Origin: Rhizorhapis suberifaciens
GTDB taxonomy: Bacteria; Pseudomonadota; Alphaproteobacteria; Sphingomonadales; Sphingomonadaceae
Length of the DNA stretch: 64,000 bases
NCBI RefSeq assembly: GCF_014200045.1
Contig: NZ_JACHOV010000003.1
Location: 80,001-144,000, forward strand
Direction: 5' to 3'
Below the pieces are notes generated by a model, which was given only the letters and a program-made list of their open reading frames with translations, was not told where the DNA came from and made no database searches. Made by a program: the position numbers and the translations under genes. Shown here in pieces: positions 44,009-51,177 of this stretch; position 1 is the first letter of the stretch, and each line of letters starts with the position of its first letter.

Positions 44009-45354
44009 TGGGATTTCAGCGGCGCTTTATGCCCTCCAGCCTCGCAGGGCAGATCATTTTGGTCGTGGCCGTCGCCCTGTTCGTGGCGCAGGCGTTGAAT
44101 TTTGCGCTCCTCTATCGGGAAAGAGAACGGCAGTTGCTGGCAATTGCAAGCGCCCCGGCGGCGGCCCGGATTGTCGATGCGATCGACAGGCGGGAGGCGC
44201 GCTCAGGCAGGATAGAACGCGTTCAATGGTCAAGCGGGGCTCCCGATATAACCGGGAAACGGCGTTTGGACATTGAACGGCGCGCGCAGAACATGCTTGA
44301 AGACGCCGGGGTGACGGTTTTATCCATCCGAGCAGTGGAACAGGAAAGGCGGCACTTCCGCGAGCCCTCCTGGCGGGACGAGCATCGCCGCTTCATGCGG
44401 GGTGACCGGGGCCCCCGCGATGCTTTGTTCCTCTCAGTGAAACTTGCTCAGGGCCGCTGGGTTACGGCGGAATCGCGGCTTCCCCGCGATCCGCCCAGAT
44501 TCCTGGGTTGGCTTATCGGCCAAACGCTGGTGCTCTATGTCATTGTGCTTGTGCCGTTGTTGATCGTCGGACGGCGGATCGCTCGGCCTTTGGAGGACCT
44601 CACGCAATCGGCCCAACAATTTGCCAGCACCGGCGCTGCCGAACCCGTCCAGGAGCGGGGGCCCGGCGATGTGCGGCGGCTGACGACCGCATTTAATGCC
44701 ATGCGGGCGCGGCTGCTTGCCATGCTGACGGAAAAGGACCGAATGCTAGGTGCAATCGGCCATGACCTTCGCACGCCCCTGGCCTCCCTCCGCGTGCGCG
44801 CGGAATCGGTTGAGGATGAAGGGGAACGAGCGCGCATGACCGAAACCATTCTGGAAATGAACCGCACGCTTGATGACATTTTGTCGCTGGCCCGCGCGGG
44901 ACGCAGCATGGAGCCACTCCAGAGAGTTGATCTTGCCGCCTTGGCCGACGCCGTCGTCGAAGATTTCGTGGAACTGGGTCATCAGGTGGAACTAGCGGAA
45001 AGCCTCCGGGTGGTGGTGTCGATCAAGCCCCAGCTGATGCGGAGGGCGCTGCGTAACCTTATCGAGAACGCCACAAAATATGGCCAGCGCGCCTATGTGG
45101 AGCTGGTGAGGAACGGAAACGAACTACGCGTCGACGTCAAGGATGACGGCCCCGGAATGCCCGAGGAACGCATGGCGGAGATGATGGAGCCCTTCACCCG
45201 GATGGAGGCGTCTCGTAGCAGGGACACAGGTGGTACAGGCCTCGGCCTAGCCTTAGTGCGGGCGATCATGAGCGAACATGGCGGAGAATTGAGACTCGCC
45301 AATCGGCCGGAAGGCGGTTTGTGTGCCAGTCTGCTGTTACCGCTGACCGTGTGA
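44008..45354 (+). CDS. Membrane-bound sensor histidine kinase
   Basis: A 448-residue kinase. Transmembrane helices at residues 13-35 and 168-188 enclose a periplasmic sensor of about 130 residues rich in Arg, His and Glu (for instance EQERRHFREPSWRDEHRRF). A HAMP linker follows (190-240). The H-box IGHDLRTPLASLR carries H252, then N-box LRNLIENATKYG, G1 DDGPGMPEE and G2 GTGLGLALVRAI. It should phosphorylate the coupled response regulator. The stimulus is unknown; the basic, His-containing sensor and the neighbouring metal-binding EF-hand protein hint at a cation. Confidence 0.92.
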   Translation: MGFQRRFMPSSLAGQIILVVAVALFVAQALNFALLYRERERQLLAIASAPAAARIVDAIDRREARSGRIERVQWSSGAPDITGKRRLDIERRAQNMLEDAGVTVLSIRAVEQERRHFREPSWRDEHRRFMRGDRGPRDALFLSVKLAQGRWVTAESRLPRDPPRFLGWLIGQTLVLYVIVLVPLLIVGRRIARPLEDLTQSAQQFASTGAAEPVQERGPGDVRRLTTAFNAMRARLLAMLTEKDRMLGAIGHDLRTPLASLRVRAESVEDEGERARMTETILEMNRTLDDILSLARAGRSMEPLQRVDLAALADAVVEDFVELGHQVELAESLRVVVSIKPQLMRRALRNLIENATKYGQRAYVELVRNGNELRVDVKDDGPGMPEERMAEMMEPFTRMEASRSRDTGGTGLGLALVRAIMSEHGGELRLANRPEGGLCASLLLPLTV

Positions 45355-45359
45355 AGGCA

Positions 45360-45968
45360 TCAGTCGAAGTTTGGGTGTTTCAGCAGTGTATCGACCCAGC
45401 GGATGGCGATGGCGCTAGCTTGCTGGCCGGAAAGGGTTGACGCATCGAGCGACAGTTCAAGCCAGAGGCCATCCACCAACGCGGTAAGGGCGATCGCGAT
45501 CGGTCCGGTCTGCGCCGGGGGCATGCCGCAATCGGCGAGCAGTATCTCCAGTTCCGCCCGAAACGCAGCATAGCTTTCCTTGTGAATTGACGCGATGGCT
45601 GGATCACTGCGGATCAGGCTCCAAAAGGCGATCCACGTGGCCAGCACCCCTGGATCGGCAATTGGAGGATGGAAATTCGCGGTGATATAGGCGATGAGGC
45701 GAGCCCGCTTGTCTTCCCCCGCCTGCGCAACCGCGGCGGCGACAGCTCGGGCCATGCGGTCGGTGGTGGCCCGGTAGGTCTCGGCGATCAGTGCATCGAC
45801 GCCTTCGAAATAATGGCGCAGTAATCCCGGCGATACCCCCGCGCGCATGCAAATCGCTCGAACAGAAGCGCCTGCCGCTCCTTTTTCGGCCAGGCAAGCC
45901 GCCGTGGCGTCGATCATGGCCTGTCGCCGGACGTCAGCAGTCTCACGAGAAAAGGATGCCCTGTTCAT
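45360..45968 (-). CDS. TetR-family regulator, BetI-like
   Basis: A 202-residue repressor. The helix-turn-helix spans about residues 14-62: RRQAMIDATAACLAEKGAAGASVRAICMRAGVSPGLLRHYF, with the GLLRHYF motif found in BetI-type proteins. The C-terminal domain is helical and includes GLWLELSLD, also seen in BetI. No betaine gene is nearby, so choline regulation is not implied. It is divergent from the FAD-oxidoreductase gene, with inverted ATTGT/ACAAT repeats in the shared promoter, making that gene the likely target. Confidence 0.88.
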   Translation of the reverse strand: MNRASFSRETADVRRQAMIDATAACLAEKGAAGASVRAICMRAGVSPGLLRHYFEGVDALIAETYRATTDRMARAVAAAVAQAGEDKRARLIAYITANFHPPIADPGVLATWIAFWSLIRSDPAIASIHKESYAAFRAELEILLADCGMPPAQTGPIAIALTALVDGLWLELSLDASTLSGQQASAIAIRWVDTLLKHPNFD

Positions 45969-46003
45969 GCCCTATAGCTTTTCCACATTGTGCCCCATTT
46001 TCA

Positions 46004-46030
46004 ATTGTTATACAATCGTAAAACAATTGT
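46004..46030. promoter_or_regulatory. Inverted repeats in the BetI-like/FAD-oxidoreductase intergenic region
   Basis: ATTGT-TAT-ACAAT is a perfect repeat at 46004-46016, and a palindromic ACAATTGT follows at 46023-46030. Together they lie midway between the divergent starts in AT-rich DNA containing TTATAC. They are a candidate operator for the TetR-type repressor. Confidence 0.5.
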
Positions 46031-46092
46031 CGAGGATGTCGGCGCGTGACCTATACGGAACCTCTCGGTAACGCCATAGAAATAGGGTGGTG

Positions 46093-47751
46093 ATGCATCC
46101 CGGTTTTTGGTCAAAGCCTGATGTCCTGATCATCGGCGGTGGGCATAATGGCCTTGTTTGCGCTTTTTACCTCGCTCGCGCGGGACTCAAGGTCCGCATC
46201 CTGGAGCGCCGCCACATCGTCGGCGGCACTGCGGTAACGGAGGAGTTCTTCCCCGGATTCCGCAACAGCACCGCCAGCTATACCGTTGGCCTGCTCCAGC
46301 CCAAGGTGATCCGGGACATGAGGCTCGCCCGTCATGGTTATCGGGTGATCGAAAGGCCTATCGCCAATTTCCTGCCGCTGGATGGTGACGACTATCTGAA
46401 ATTGGGTGGCGGACTGGAACGCACGCAAGCCGAATTTCGTCGTTTCTCAGAACGCGATGCGGCAGCACTTCCTGCCTATTATGACGCGTTGGGGGGCGTC
46501 GCCAAGGTCATGCGCGACTTTGTGTTGCGCGCGCCGCCCAACGTGGGGGATGGGCTTCAGTCGCTTTATGACGGCGCGGCGCAGGCATTGCGGCTGGGAA
46601 GGCTTACGCTTGGGCAGCAGCGGGACCTTCTGGACCTCTTAACCAAAAGCGCGCGCGATTTCCTGAACAATTGGTTCGAAAGCGAGCCTATCAAAGCCGC
46701 CTTCGGGTTTGACGCCATAGTGGGCAATTATACGAGCCCGGACGCGCCCGGCAGCGCCTATGTGTTGCTGCATCACGTGTTTGGAGAGGTGAATGGCAAG
46801 AGGGGCGCGTGGGGACATTGCGTGGGCGGCATGGGTGCCCTTACGCAGGCAATGGCGAACGCTTGCCGCCGCGTGGGAGTGGACATTCAACTCGTAGCGC
46901 CTGTGCAGCAGGTGCTCGTCGATGGCGGCAGGGTTTCTGGCGTTCGCCTGGAGAGCGGGGAGGAAATCGTCGCGACCACGGTCATCGCCAATGTGGGGCC
47001 CCGCTTGCTTTATGGGAAAATGATGCGGTCCCATGATCTGCCGGCTGATTTCCGCCGTCGTATCGGGGGCTATAAAGTGGGATCGGGCAGCTTTCGGATG
47101 AATGTCGCGCTTAGCGAACTGCCACGCTTCGTCTGCCTCCCCGAACCGGGGGAACATCACCGTTCAGGCATCATTATCGCGCCGTCCCTTGACTATATGG
47201 ACCGCGCCTTTGCCGATGCGAAGCGCTATGGCTGGTCCAGGCAGCCCATTGTAGAAATGCTGATCCCTTCCACTGTCGATGACAGCCTCGCCCCGGCCGG
47301 ATGCCATGTTGCCAGCCTCTTCTGCCAGCATTTCGCACCGGACCTGCCGGAAGGCCGCGACTGGGATGCCGAAGAGGACATGGCGGCCGAGACCGTGATC
47401 GACACGATAGAGGCGCATGCGCCCGGTTTTCGCGCCTCCATCCTTGGCCGGTCGGTACTTTCGCCCAAGAAGCTAGAGCGCGTCTTCGGCCTGTCGGGAG
47501 GGGATATCATGCATGGCCGCATGACGCTGGACCAGTTATGGGCCGCGCGCCCGATACTGGGGCATGGCAGTTATCGGGGGCCGATCGAAGGACTCTATAT
47601 GTGCGGGGCAGGCACGCACCCGGGGGGCGGCGTCACGGGCGCGCCGGGGCATAATGCCGCGCATGTCGTTCTGGCGGATCGCAGTCTGCTTGGCCGGATC
47701 AGGGCGTTTTCCCGCTATCGGCCTCTTCGATCCAATCCTCAGGATCGATAA
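46093..47751 (+). CDS. FAD/NAD(P)-dependent oxidoreductase of the phytoene desaturase-like superfamily
   Basis: A 552-residue flavoprotein resembling PYROXD2 and carotenoid desaturases. The FAD site is VLIIGGGHNGLVCAFYLARAG at residues 10-30, then the ILERRHIVGGTAVTEEFFPGF block. The C-terminal GLYMCGAGTHPGGGVTGAPGHNAA is the family end motif. Substrate is unknown; no carotenoid genes are adjacent. The ATG at 46093 is preferred over GTG codons at 46087 and 46090, given AGGG about 5 bases upstream. The last 53 bases overlap the opposite-strand acidic protein gene. Confidence 0.88.
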   Translation: MHPGFWSKPDVLIIGGGHNGLVCAFYLARAGLKVRILERRHIVGGTAVTEEFFPGFRNSTASYTVGLLQPKVIRDMRLARHGYRVIERPIANFLPLDGDDYLKLGGGLERTQAEFRRFSERDAAALPAYYDALGGVAKVMRDFVLRAPPNVGDGLQSLYDGAAQALRLGRLTLGQQRDLLDLLTKSARDFLNNWFESEPIKAAFGFDAIVGNYTSPDAPGSAYVLLHHVFGEVNGKRGAWGHCVGGMGALTQAMANACRRVGVDIQLVAPVQQVLVDGGRVSGVRLESGEEIVATTVIANVGPRLLYGKMMRSHDLPADFRRRIGGYKVGSGSFRMNVALSELPRFVCLPEPGEHHRSGIIIAPSLDYMDRAFADAKRYGWSRQPIVEMLIPSTVDDSLAPAGCHVASLFCQHFAPDLPEGRDWDAEEDMAAETVIDTIEAHAPGFRASILGRSVLSPKKLERVFGLSGGDIMHGRMTLDQLWAARPILGHGSYRGPIEGLYMCGAGTHPGGGVTGAPGHNAAHVVLADRSLLGRIRAFSRYRPLRSNPQDR

Positions 47752-47992
47752 AAGGCTCGTCGGTATCTTCTATGATGTCGAGTTGATCCTCATCATCCTC
47801 GATCTCGTCATCATCCGTCAGGTTGCCGCTGGTATCCGGCGGAATATCGGTTTGGATGACGCCGTCGGTAGGGCCAATGCCCTCGGCCTCCAATATTTCC
47901 GCGCGCTGGGCTTCATCATAATCCTCATCAGGAGGAAGGTCGATTGGTCCCTGGTCGTGCCGGGGTCCGGAAGTTTTGCGATTGTCGGACAT
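47699..47992 (-). CDS. Small acidic protein, hypothetical
   Basis: A 97-residue, strongly acidic protein (middle DDDEIEDDEDQLD) with Pro-rich DLPPDEDYDEA near the front. No membrane segment, no recognised family. GAGGAACC, 8 bases before the ATG, overlaps the stop of the upstream 58-codon membrane protein, so the two are probably co-translated. Its end overlaps the FAD-oxidoreductase gene by 53 bases on the other strand. The good ribosome site and codon use support it; it is likely a lineage-specific protein. Confidence 0.65.
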   Translation of the reverse strand: MSDNRKTSGPRHDQGPIDLPPDEDYDEAQRAEILEAEGIGPTDGVIQTDIPPDTSGNLTDDDEIEDDEDQLDIIEDTDEPFIDPEDWIEEADSGKTP

Positions 47993-48004
47993 GGGTGGGG
48001 TTCC

Positions 48005-48181
48005 TCAAACGATGTAGGGAATGGGCGCGAACCAAGTGACGGCAATCACAAGGACCACGATGAAAAGAGCGAAGGCGACTGCCGCCTGTCGGCTGAGTTT
48101 TCCCCGTCGGCGCGCCGCATAGATGCCGCCAAGGATCGCTGCTCCAATCAGCAGGCTGACAAGAAACGGCGCTACGAACAT
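48005..48181 (-). CDS. 58-residue two-helix membrane protein
   Basis: A short frame reading MFVAPFLVSLLIGAAILGG at its start, then the basic loop YAARRRGKLSRQ, then AVAFALFIVVLVIAV and TWFAPIPYIV. Two hydrophobic helices (about residues 5-20 and 34-49) flank a positive cytosolic loop. Its TGA merges with the ribosome site of the acidic-protein gene (TGAGGAAC). Start ATG at 48181 has no clear ribosome site. I do not recognise a family. The coding call rests on hydrophobic pattern and coupling. Confidence 0.6.
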   Translation of the reverse strand: MFVAPFLVSLLIGAAILGGIYAARRRGKLSRQAAVAFALFIVVLVIAVTWFAPIPYIV

Positions 48182-48360
48182 GGGTTGAAATTAAAAGGGA
48201 CCGCGAATCGATGCAGTATCACATGTTATATTGCGTGACCTGATGCCCTCTTCGCTCTTCCGCCCTTTCCTTACCAACGCAGGTTAATGTCACGGACCCC
48301 GGTTGTCTGAAATGTGTTCTGGCAGGGCAAGGCAACTGCCGATGCAAGAGGAGAGGCCAG

Positions 48361-48588
48361 ATGAGAACTTCAAGGATCCTGATAGCCGGTGCCGCCATAA
48401 GCGCGGCGGCTGCCATGCTGTGGAGGAATAGGCGGCGCGAGATCGGTTATGTCGCGCGGGCGCACCGGGCGGATGGGAGCGACGATTCCGCATCATTTTC
48501 AGCCGGTATCGCTGATGAGGGCACAATCCCCGATGGCCAGCGTCCGTCAGCCGGCACTGACCTGCATGTCCGTGGAGTAATGAAATGA
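48361..48588 (+). CDS. Small membrane-anchored protein, hypothetical
   Basis: A 75-residue protein with one N-terminal hydrophobic helix (ILIAGAAISAAAAMLW, about residues 6-21) followed by RRRREIG-type basic residues and a soluble tail. ATG follows GAGGAGAGG, a strong ribosome site. Its stop overlaps the next ATG by 4 bases (ATGA), so the pair is an operon. No family recognised. The placement upstream of the acidic protein and the SOS cassette does not by itself suggest a role. Confidence 0.65.
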   Translation: MRTSRILIAGAAISAAAAMLWRNRRREIGYVARAHRADGSDDSASFSAGIADEGTIPDGQRPSAGTDLHVRGVMK

Positions 48589-48821
48589 GTAAAATCCTGG
48601 CGCAATTCACCATCAGCCGCTCGCGTGATGGTTATGTCCTGCATCTCGAAGATGAGGATGGAGATACGGCGGATTTCAATGCCACTTATGAACAGCTCGA
48701 CCTGATCAGCGAAGCAGTGGAGGATCAGTTGAATACCGATGAGGAGGCCGCTCTCGGCCTCGACGAAGAGGAAGATGATGAAGAGGATATGGACGACGAC
48801 GAGGATGATGAGGAGATGTAA
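48585..48821 (+). CDS. Small protein with poly-acidic tail
   Basis: A 78-residue protein. The first 50 residues look folded (KILAQFTISRSRDGYVLHLEDEDGD, then ATYEQLDLISEAVEDQL), and the last 24 are nearly all Asp and Glu (EEEDDEEDMDDDED). GGAG precedes the ATG by 7 bases, and it overlaps the upstream gene by 4 bases. It is followed by the imuA promoter. Unknown function; the acidic tail could mimic nucleic acid or bind cations, which is speculation. Confidence 0.7.
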   Translation: MSKILAQFTISRSRDGYVLHLEDEDGDTADFNATYEQLDLISEAVEDQLNTDEEAALGLDEEEDDEEDMDDDEDDEEM

Positions 48822-48923
48822 CGGGATTGGAATTGGCAGCGGACAATATTTTCTTCTCCTTTGAGGAGGGGGCAATACGGCTCCCTCCGTTTCTGCAAAA
48901 GCAAAGGGCTATGCGCACGAATC

Positions 48924-48969
48924 TTGACTCTCATTCCGAATATGCTGTTATGGAGAACATAACAGGAAC
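48924..48969 (+). promoter_or_regulatory. imuA promoter with LexA (SOS) box
   Basis: TTGACT (48924-48929) and TGTTAT (48946-48951) are spaced by 16 bases. A perfect GAAC-N7-GAAC (48955-48969), the reverse complement of the alphaproteobacterial LexA box GTTC-N7-GTTC, covers the expected start site, 5 bases before the imuA ATG. This is a clear repression arrangement. Confidence 0.9.
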
Positions 48970-48974
48970 ACGAA

Positions 48975-49733
48975 ATGGATGAGTCGGCTTTCAAACTAGC
49001 GGCATTGCGGCAGGCGGAAATGCCCGTGCCATTCTCCACCGGGCATAAGGCGCTGGACACAACATTGGGCGGTGGATTGGCGCAGGGCCGAGTGCATGAA
49101 TTATTTGCCGCGAGTGTCGATGATGCCGCCAGTGCGACAGGTTTCGCGGCCATGCTGGCGCTGCGGGCGCTGCAGCCGGGTAAGGTGCTGCTATGGCTGC
49201 GGACGGATACAGCCGAGCGGCGCGGTGGAAGCTTCCATGCGCCGGGTTTTGTAGAACTGGGCGGGGATCCAGACGCGCTGTTGCTGGCGCTTGCTCCCGA
49301 TGATGTGACCATGCTGCGTTGCGCGGCCGATGCGGCGCGCTGTGCAGGCTTGGGCGTAGTGGTGACCGAATGCTGGGGAACCCCCCGTGCACTTGACCTG
49401 ACCGCCAGCAGGCGACTGGCGTTGGCGGCGGAGAAATCGGGCGTCACGCTGTTGCTTCTGCGCATGGATGCGCAGGCCTCGCCCAGTGCGGCCGAGACGC
49501 GCTGGCAAGTGATGGCTGCGCCATCGCAGGGGTTAGAGGCGAATGCCCCGGGTCCTGCGGTTCTGGAAATTGAATTATTGCGCCGCCGCGCCGGTCCTGC
49601 CGGCATGCGCTGGCGCGTGGAGTGGGATCGTGACGAACGCAGCTTCCGGGAAGCGGCGCTACCTGGCGCTGTGGTTCCCCTTCCTCTCGGCCGACCGGCT
49701 GCGGATATGCCGCCGCTCCACCGTACGGCCTGA
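48975..49733 (+). CDS. imuA: ImuA, SOS mutagenesis accessory protein
   Basis: A 252-residue RecA/SulA-like protein, first gene of the imuA-imuB-dnaE2 mutagenesis cassette. The start PVPFSTGHKALDTTLGGGLAQGRVHEL is typical of ImuA, matching RecA N-terminal core without a working Walker A. The C-terminal RRAGPAGMRWRVEWDRDERSF is also family-like. It is transcribed from a LexA-controlled promoter and is presumed to act with ImuB and DnaE2 in translesion synthesis. Its last 104 bases overlap imuB. Confidence comes from both sequence and context. Confidence 0.93.
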   Translation: MDESAFKLAALRQAEMPVPFSTGHKALDTTLGGGLAQGRVHELFAASVDDAASATGFAAMLALRALQPGKVLLWLRTDTAERRGGSFHAPGFVELGGDPDALLLALAPDDVTMLRCAADAARCAGLGVVVTECWGTPRALDLTASRRLALAAEKSGVTLLLLRMDAQASPSAAETRWQVMAAPSQGLEANAPGPAVLEIELLRRRAGPAGMRWRVEWDRDERSFREAALPGAVVPLPLGRPAADMPPLHRTA

Positions 49734-51177
49734 CGCGCCGCTCGCTTTTGTCGAGAAAGTCAGGGGTACGATGCGCCTGATGGCGGTGGATCGGACGGCG
49801 CTGTCGCTTGGACTTTCGCCGGGGCTGATGCTGGCCGATGCGCGCGCGCGTGTGCCGGACCTGGAGGTGACGGAACAAGATGCCCGCGCCGATCAGGATT
49901 GGCTGGAACGCCTACAAATCGGATGCATCCGCTATACGCCGACGGTGGCGCTGGATGCGCCCGATGGGCTGGTGCTCGACATTACCGGCTGCGTGCATCT
50001 TTTCGGCAGCGAGACGGAGCTTGCGGAGGATGTGGAAATACGGATGGCGCGGCTTGGCATGACATTGCGCCATGCCATTGCCGGGACGCCTGAAGCGGCG
50101 CTGGCTCTTGCGCGCTTCCAGACCGCTCCATCGGCGGATGAAGCGACTGCCGTGCGCCGTTTGCCCGTTGCGGCCCTCAGGCTGGAGGCGGAGAGCGAAA
50201 CCGCCCTCAACCGTGCGGGCTTGAAGACCGTGGGGGATGCGGCCAGCCGCCCCATGGCCACGATTGCCGCTCGCTTTGGCGAGGAAGCGGCAACGGCGCT
50301 CCGGCAGATCACAGGCGAAGTGGAAAGCCCGCTCATCCCCCGCCGGCCTTTAGCCCCGATCATGGCGGAACGCCGCTTTGCCGAACCGGTGGCCAGAACG
50401 GAATATGCTCTCCTGATCCTTGAGGAACTTGCGCATGAGGCAGGGCAGCGGCTGGAGGAACGCAAACAAGGTGGCCGCCGGTTTGAGGGGATATTCTTCC
50501 GCACAGATGGTCTGGCCAGGCGGCTGACGATCGAAACCGGCTTGCCGACACGAGAGGCGGAGGCGGTGATGCGGTTGTTCCGGGAACGGCTCGACAGCCT
50601 TTCCGATCCGCTCGACCCCGGTTTCGGCTTCGACATGATCCGCCTGTCTGTTGCCTTCACCGAGAATTTGGCCCCGACGCAGTTGAGGCTGGAGGGCGGC
50701 AGCGTCAGCGAGGGAGAAGTGGCGACGCTGGTCGACCGGCTGAGCACTCGCCTTGGGCGGGGGCGTCTGAAGCGCTTCCGTCCGCGCGATAGCCACATCC
50801 CGGAACAGGCTCAGCTTGCTCTTCCCGCTGCAGATGCGTTGGGGCAGCCTCCGGCCGAATGGACTCTTTCCGCTCCGGGGGAACCGGCGATGCGGCCTCT
50901 CCATATGTTCGACCCACCCCAGCGGATCGAGGTGCTGGCCGAGGTTCCGGACGGTCCGCCCCATCGCTTTCGCTGGCGACGGACCTTCCATGAGGTACGC
51001 CGTTTCGAAGGACCGGAGCGGATCGCGCATGAATGGTGGCGGCAGGATAACGGCCTCACCCGCGATTATTACCGCGTCGAGGATGCTCACGGCCGCCGTT
51101 ACTGGATCTTCCGCCACGGACTGTACGGCAGCGAGGTGCGGAATCCGGATTGGTATATGCACGGGGTGTTCGCATGA
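49630..51177 (+). CDS. imuB: ImuB, Y-family polymerase-like protein without catalytic residues
   Basis: A 515-residue protein of the DinB/UmuC-like family. The opening YLALWFPFLSADRL stands where active Y polymerases have a catalytic Asp (DMDAFYASVE), and the palm DE pair is not apparent, as in known ImuB. A helix-hairpin-helix region lies near VGDAASRPMATIAARFG. The C-terminus DYYRVEDAHGRRYWIFRHG is characteristic. It bridges DnaE2 to the sliding clamp. Start is GTG at 49630, with GGAG 7 bases before; longer forms are not family-like. It overlaps imuA by 104 bases and dnaE2 by 4. Confidence 0.92.
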   Translation: MTNAASGKRRYLALWFPFLSADRLRICRRSTVRPDAPLAFVEKVRGTMRLMAVDRTALSLGLSPGLMLADARARVPDLEVTEQDARADQDWLERLQIGCIRYTPTVALDAPDGLVLDITGCVHLFGSETELAEDVEIRMARLGMTLRHAIAGTPEAALALARFQTAPSADEATAVRRLPVAALRLEAESETALNRAGLKTVGDAASRPMATIAARFGEEAATALRQITGEVESPLIPRRPLAPIMAERRFAEPVARTEYALLILEELAHEAGQRLEERKQGGRRFEGIFFRTDGLARRLTIETGLPTREAEAVMRLFRERLDSLSDPLDPGFGFDMIRLSVAFTENLAPTQLRLEGGSVSEGEVATLVDRLSTRLGRGRLKRFRPRDSHIPEQAQLALPAADALGQPPAEWTLSAPGEPAMRPLHMFDPPQRIEVLAEVPDGPPHRFRWRRTFHEVRRFEGPERIAHEWWRQDNGLTRDYYRVEDAHGRRYWIFRHGLYGSEVRNPDWYMHGVFA

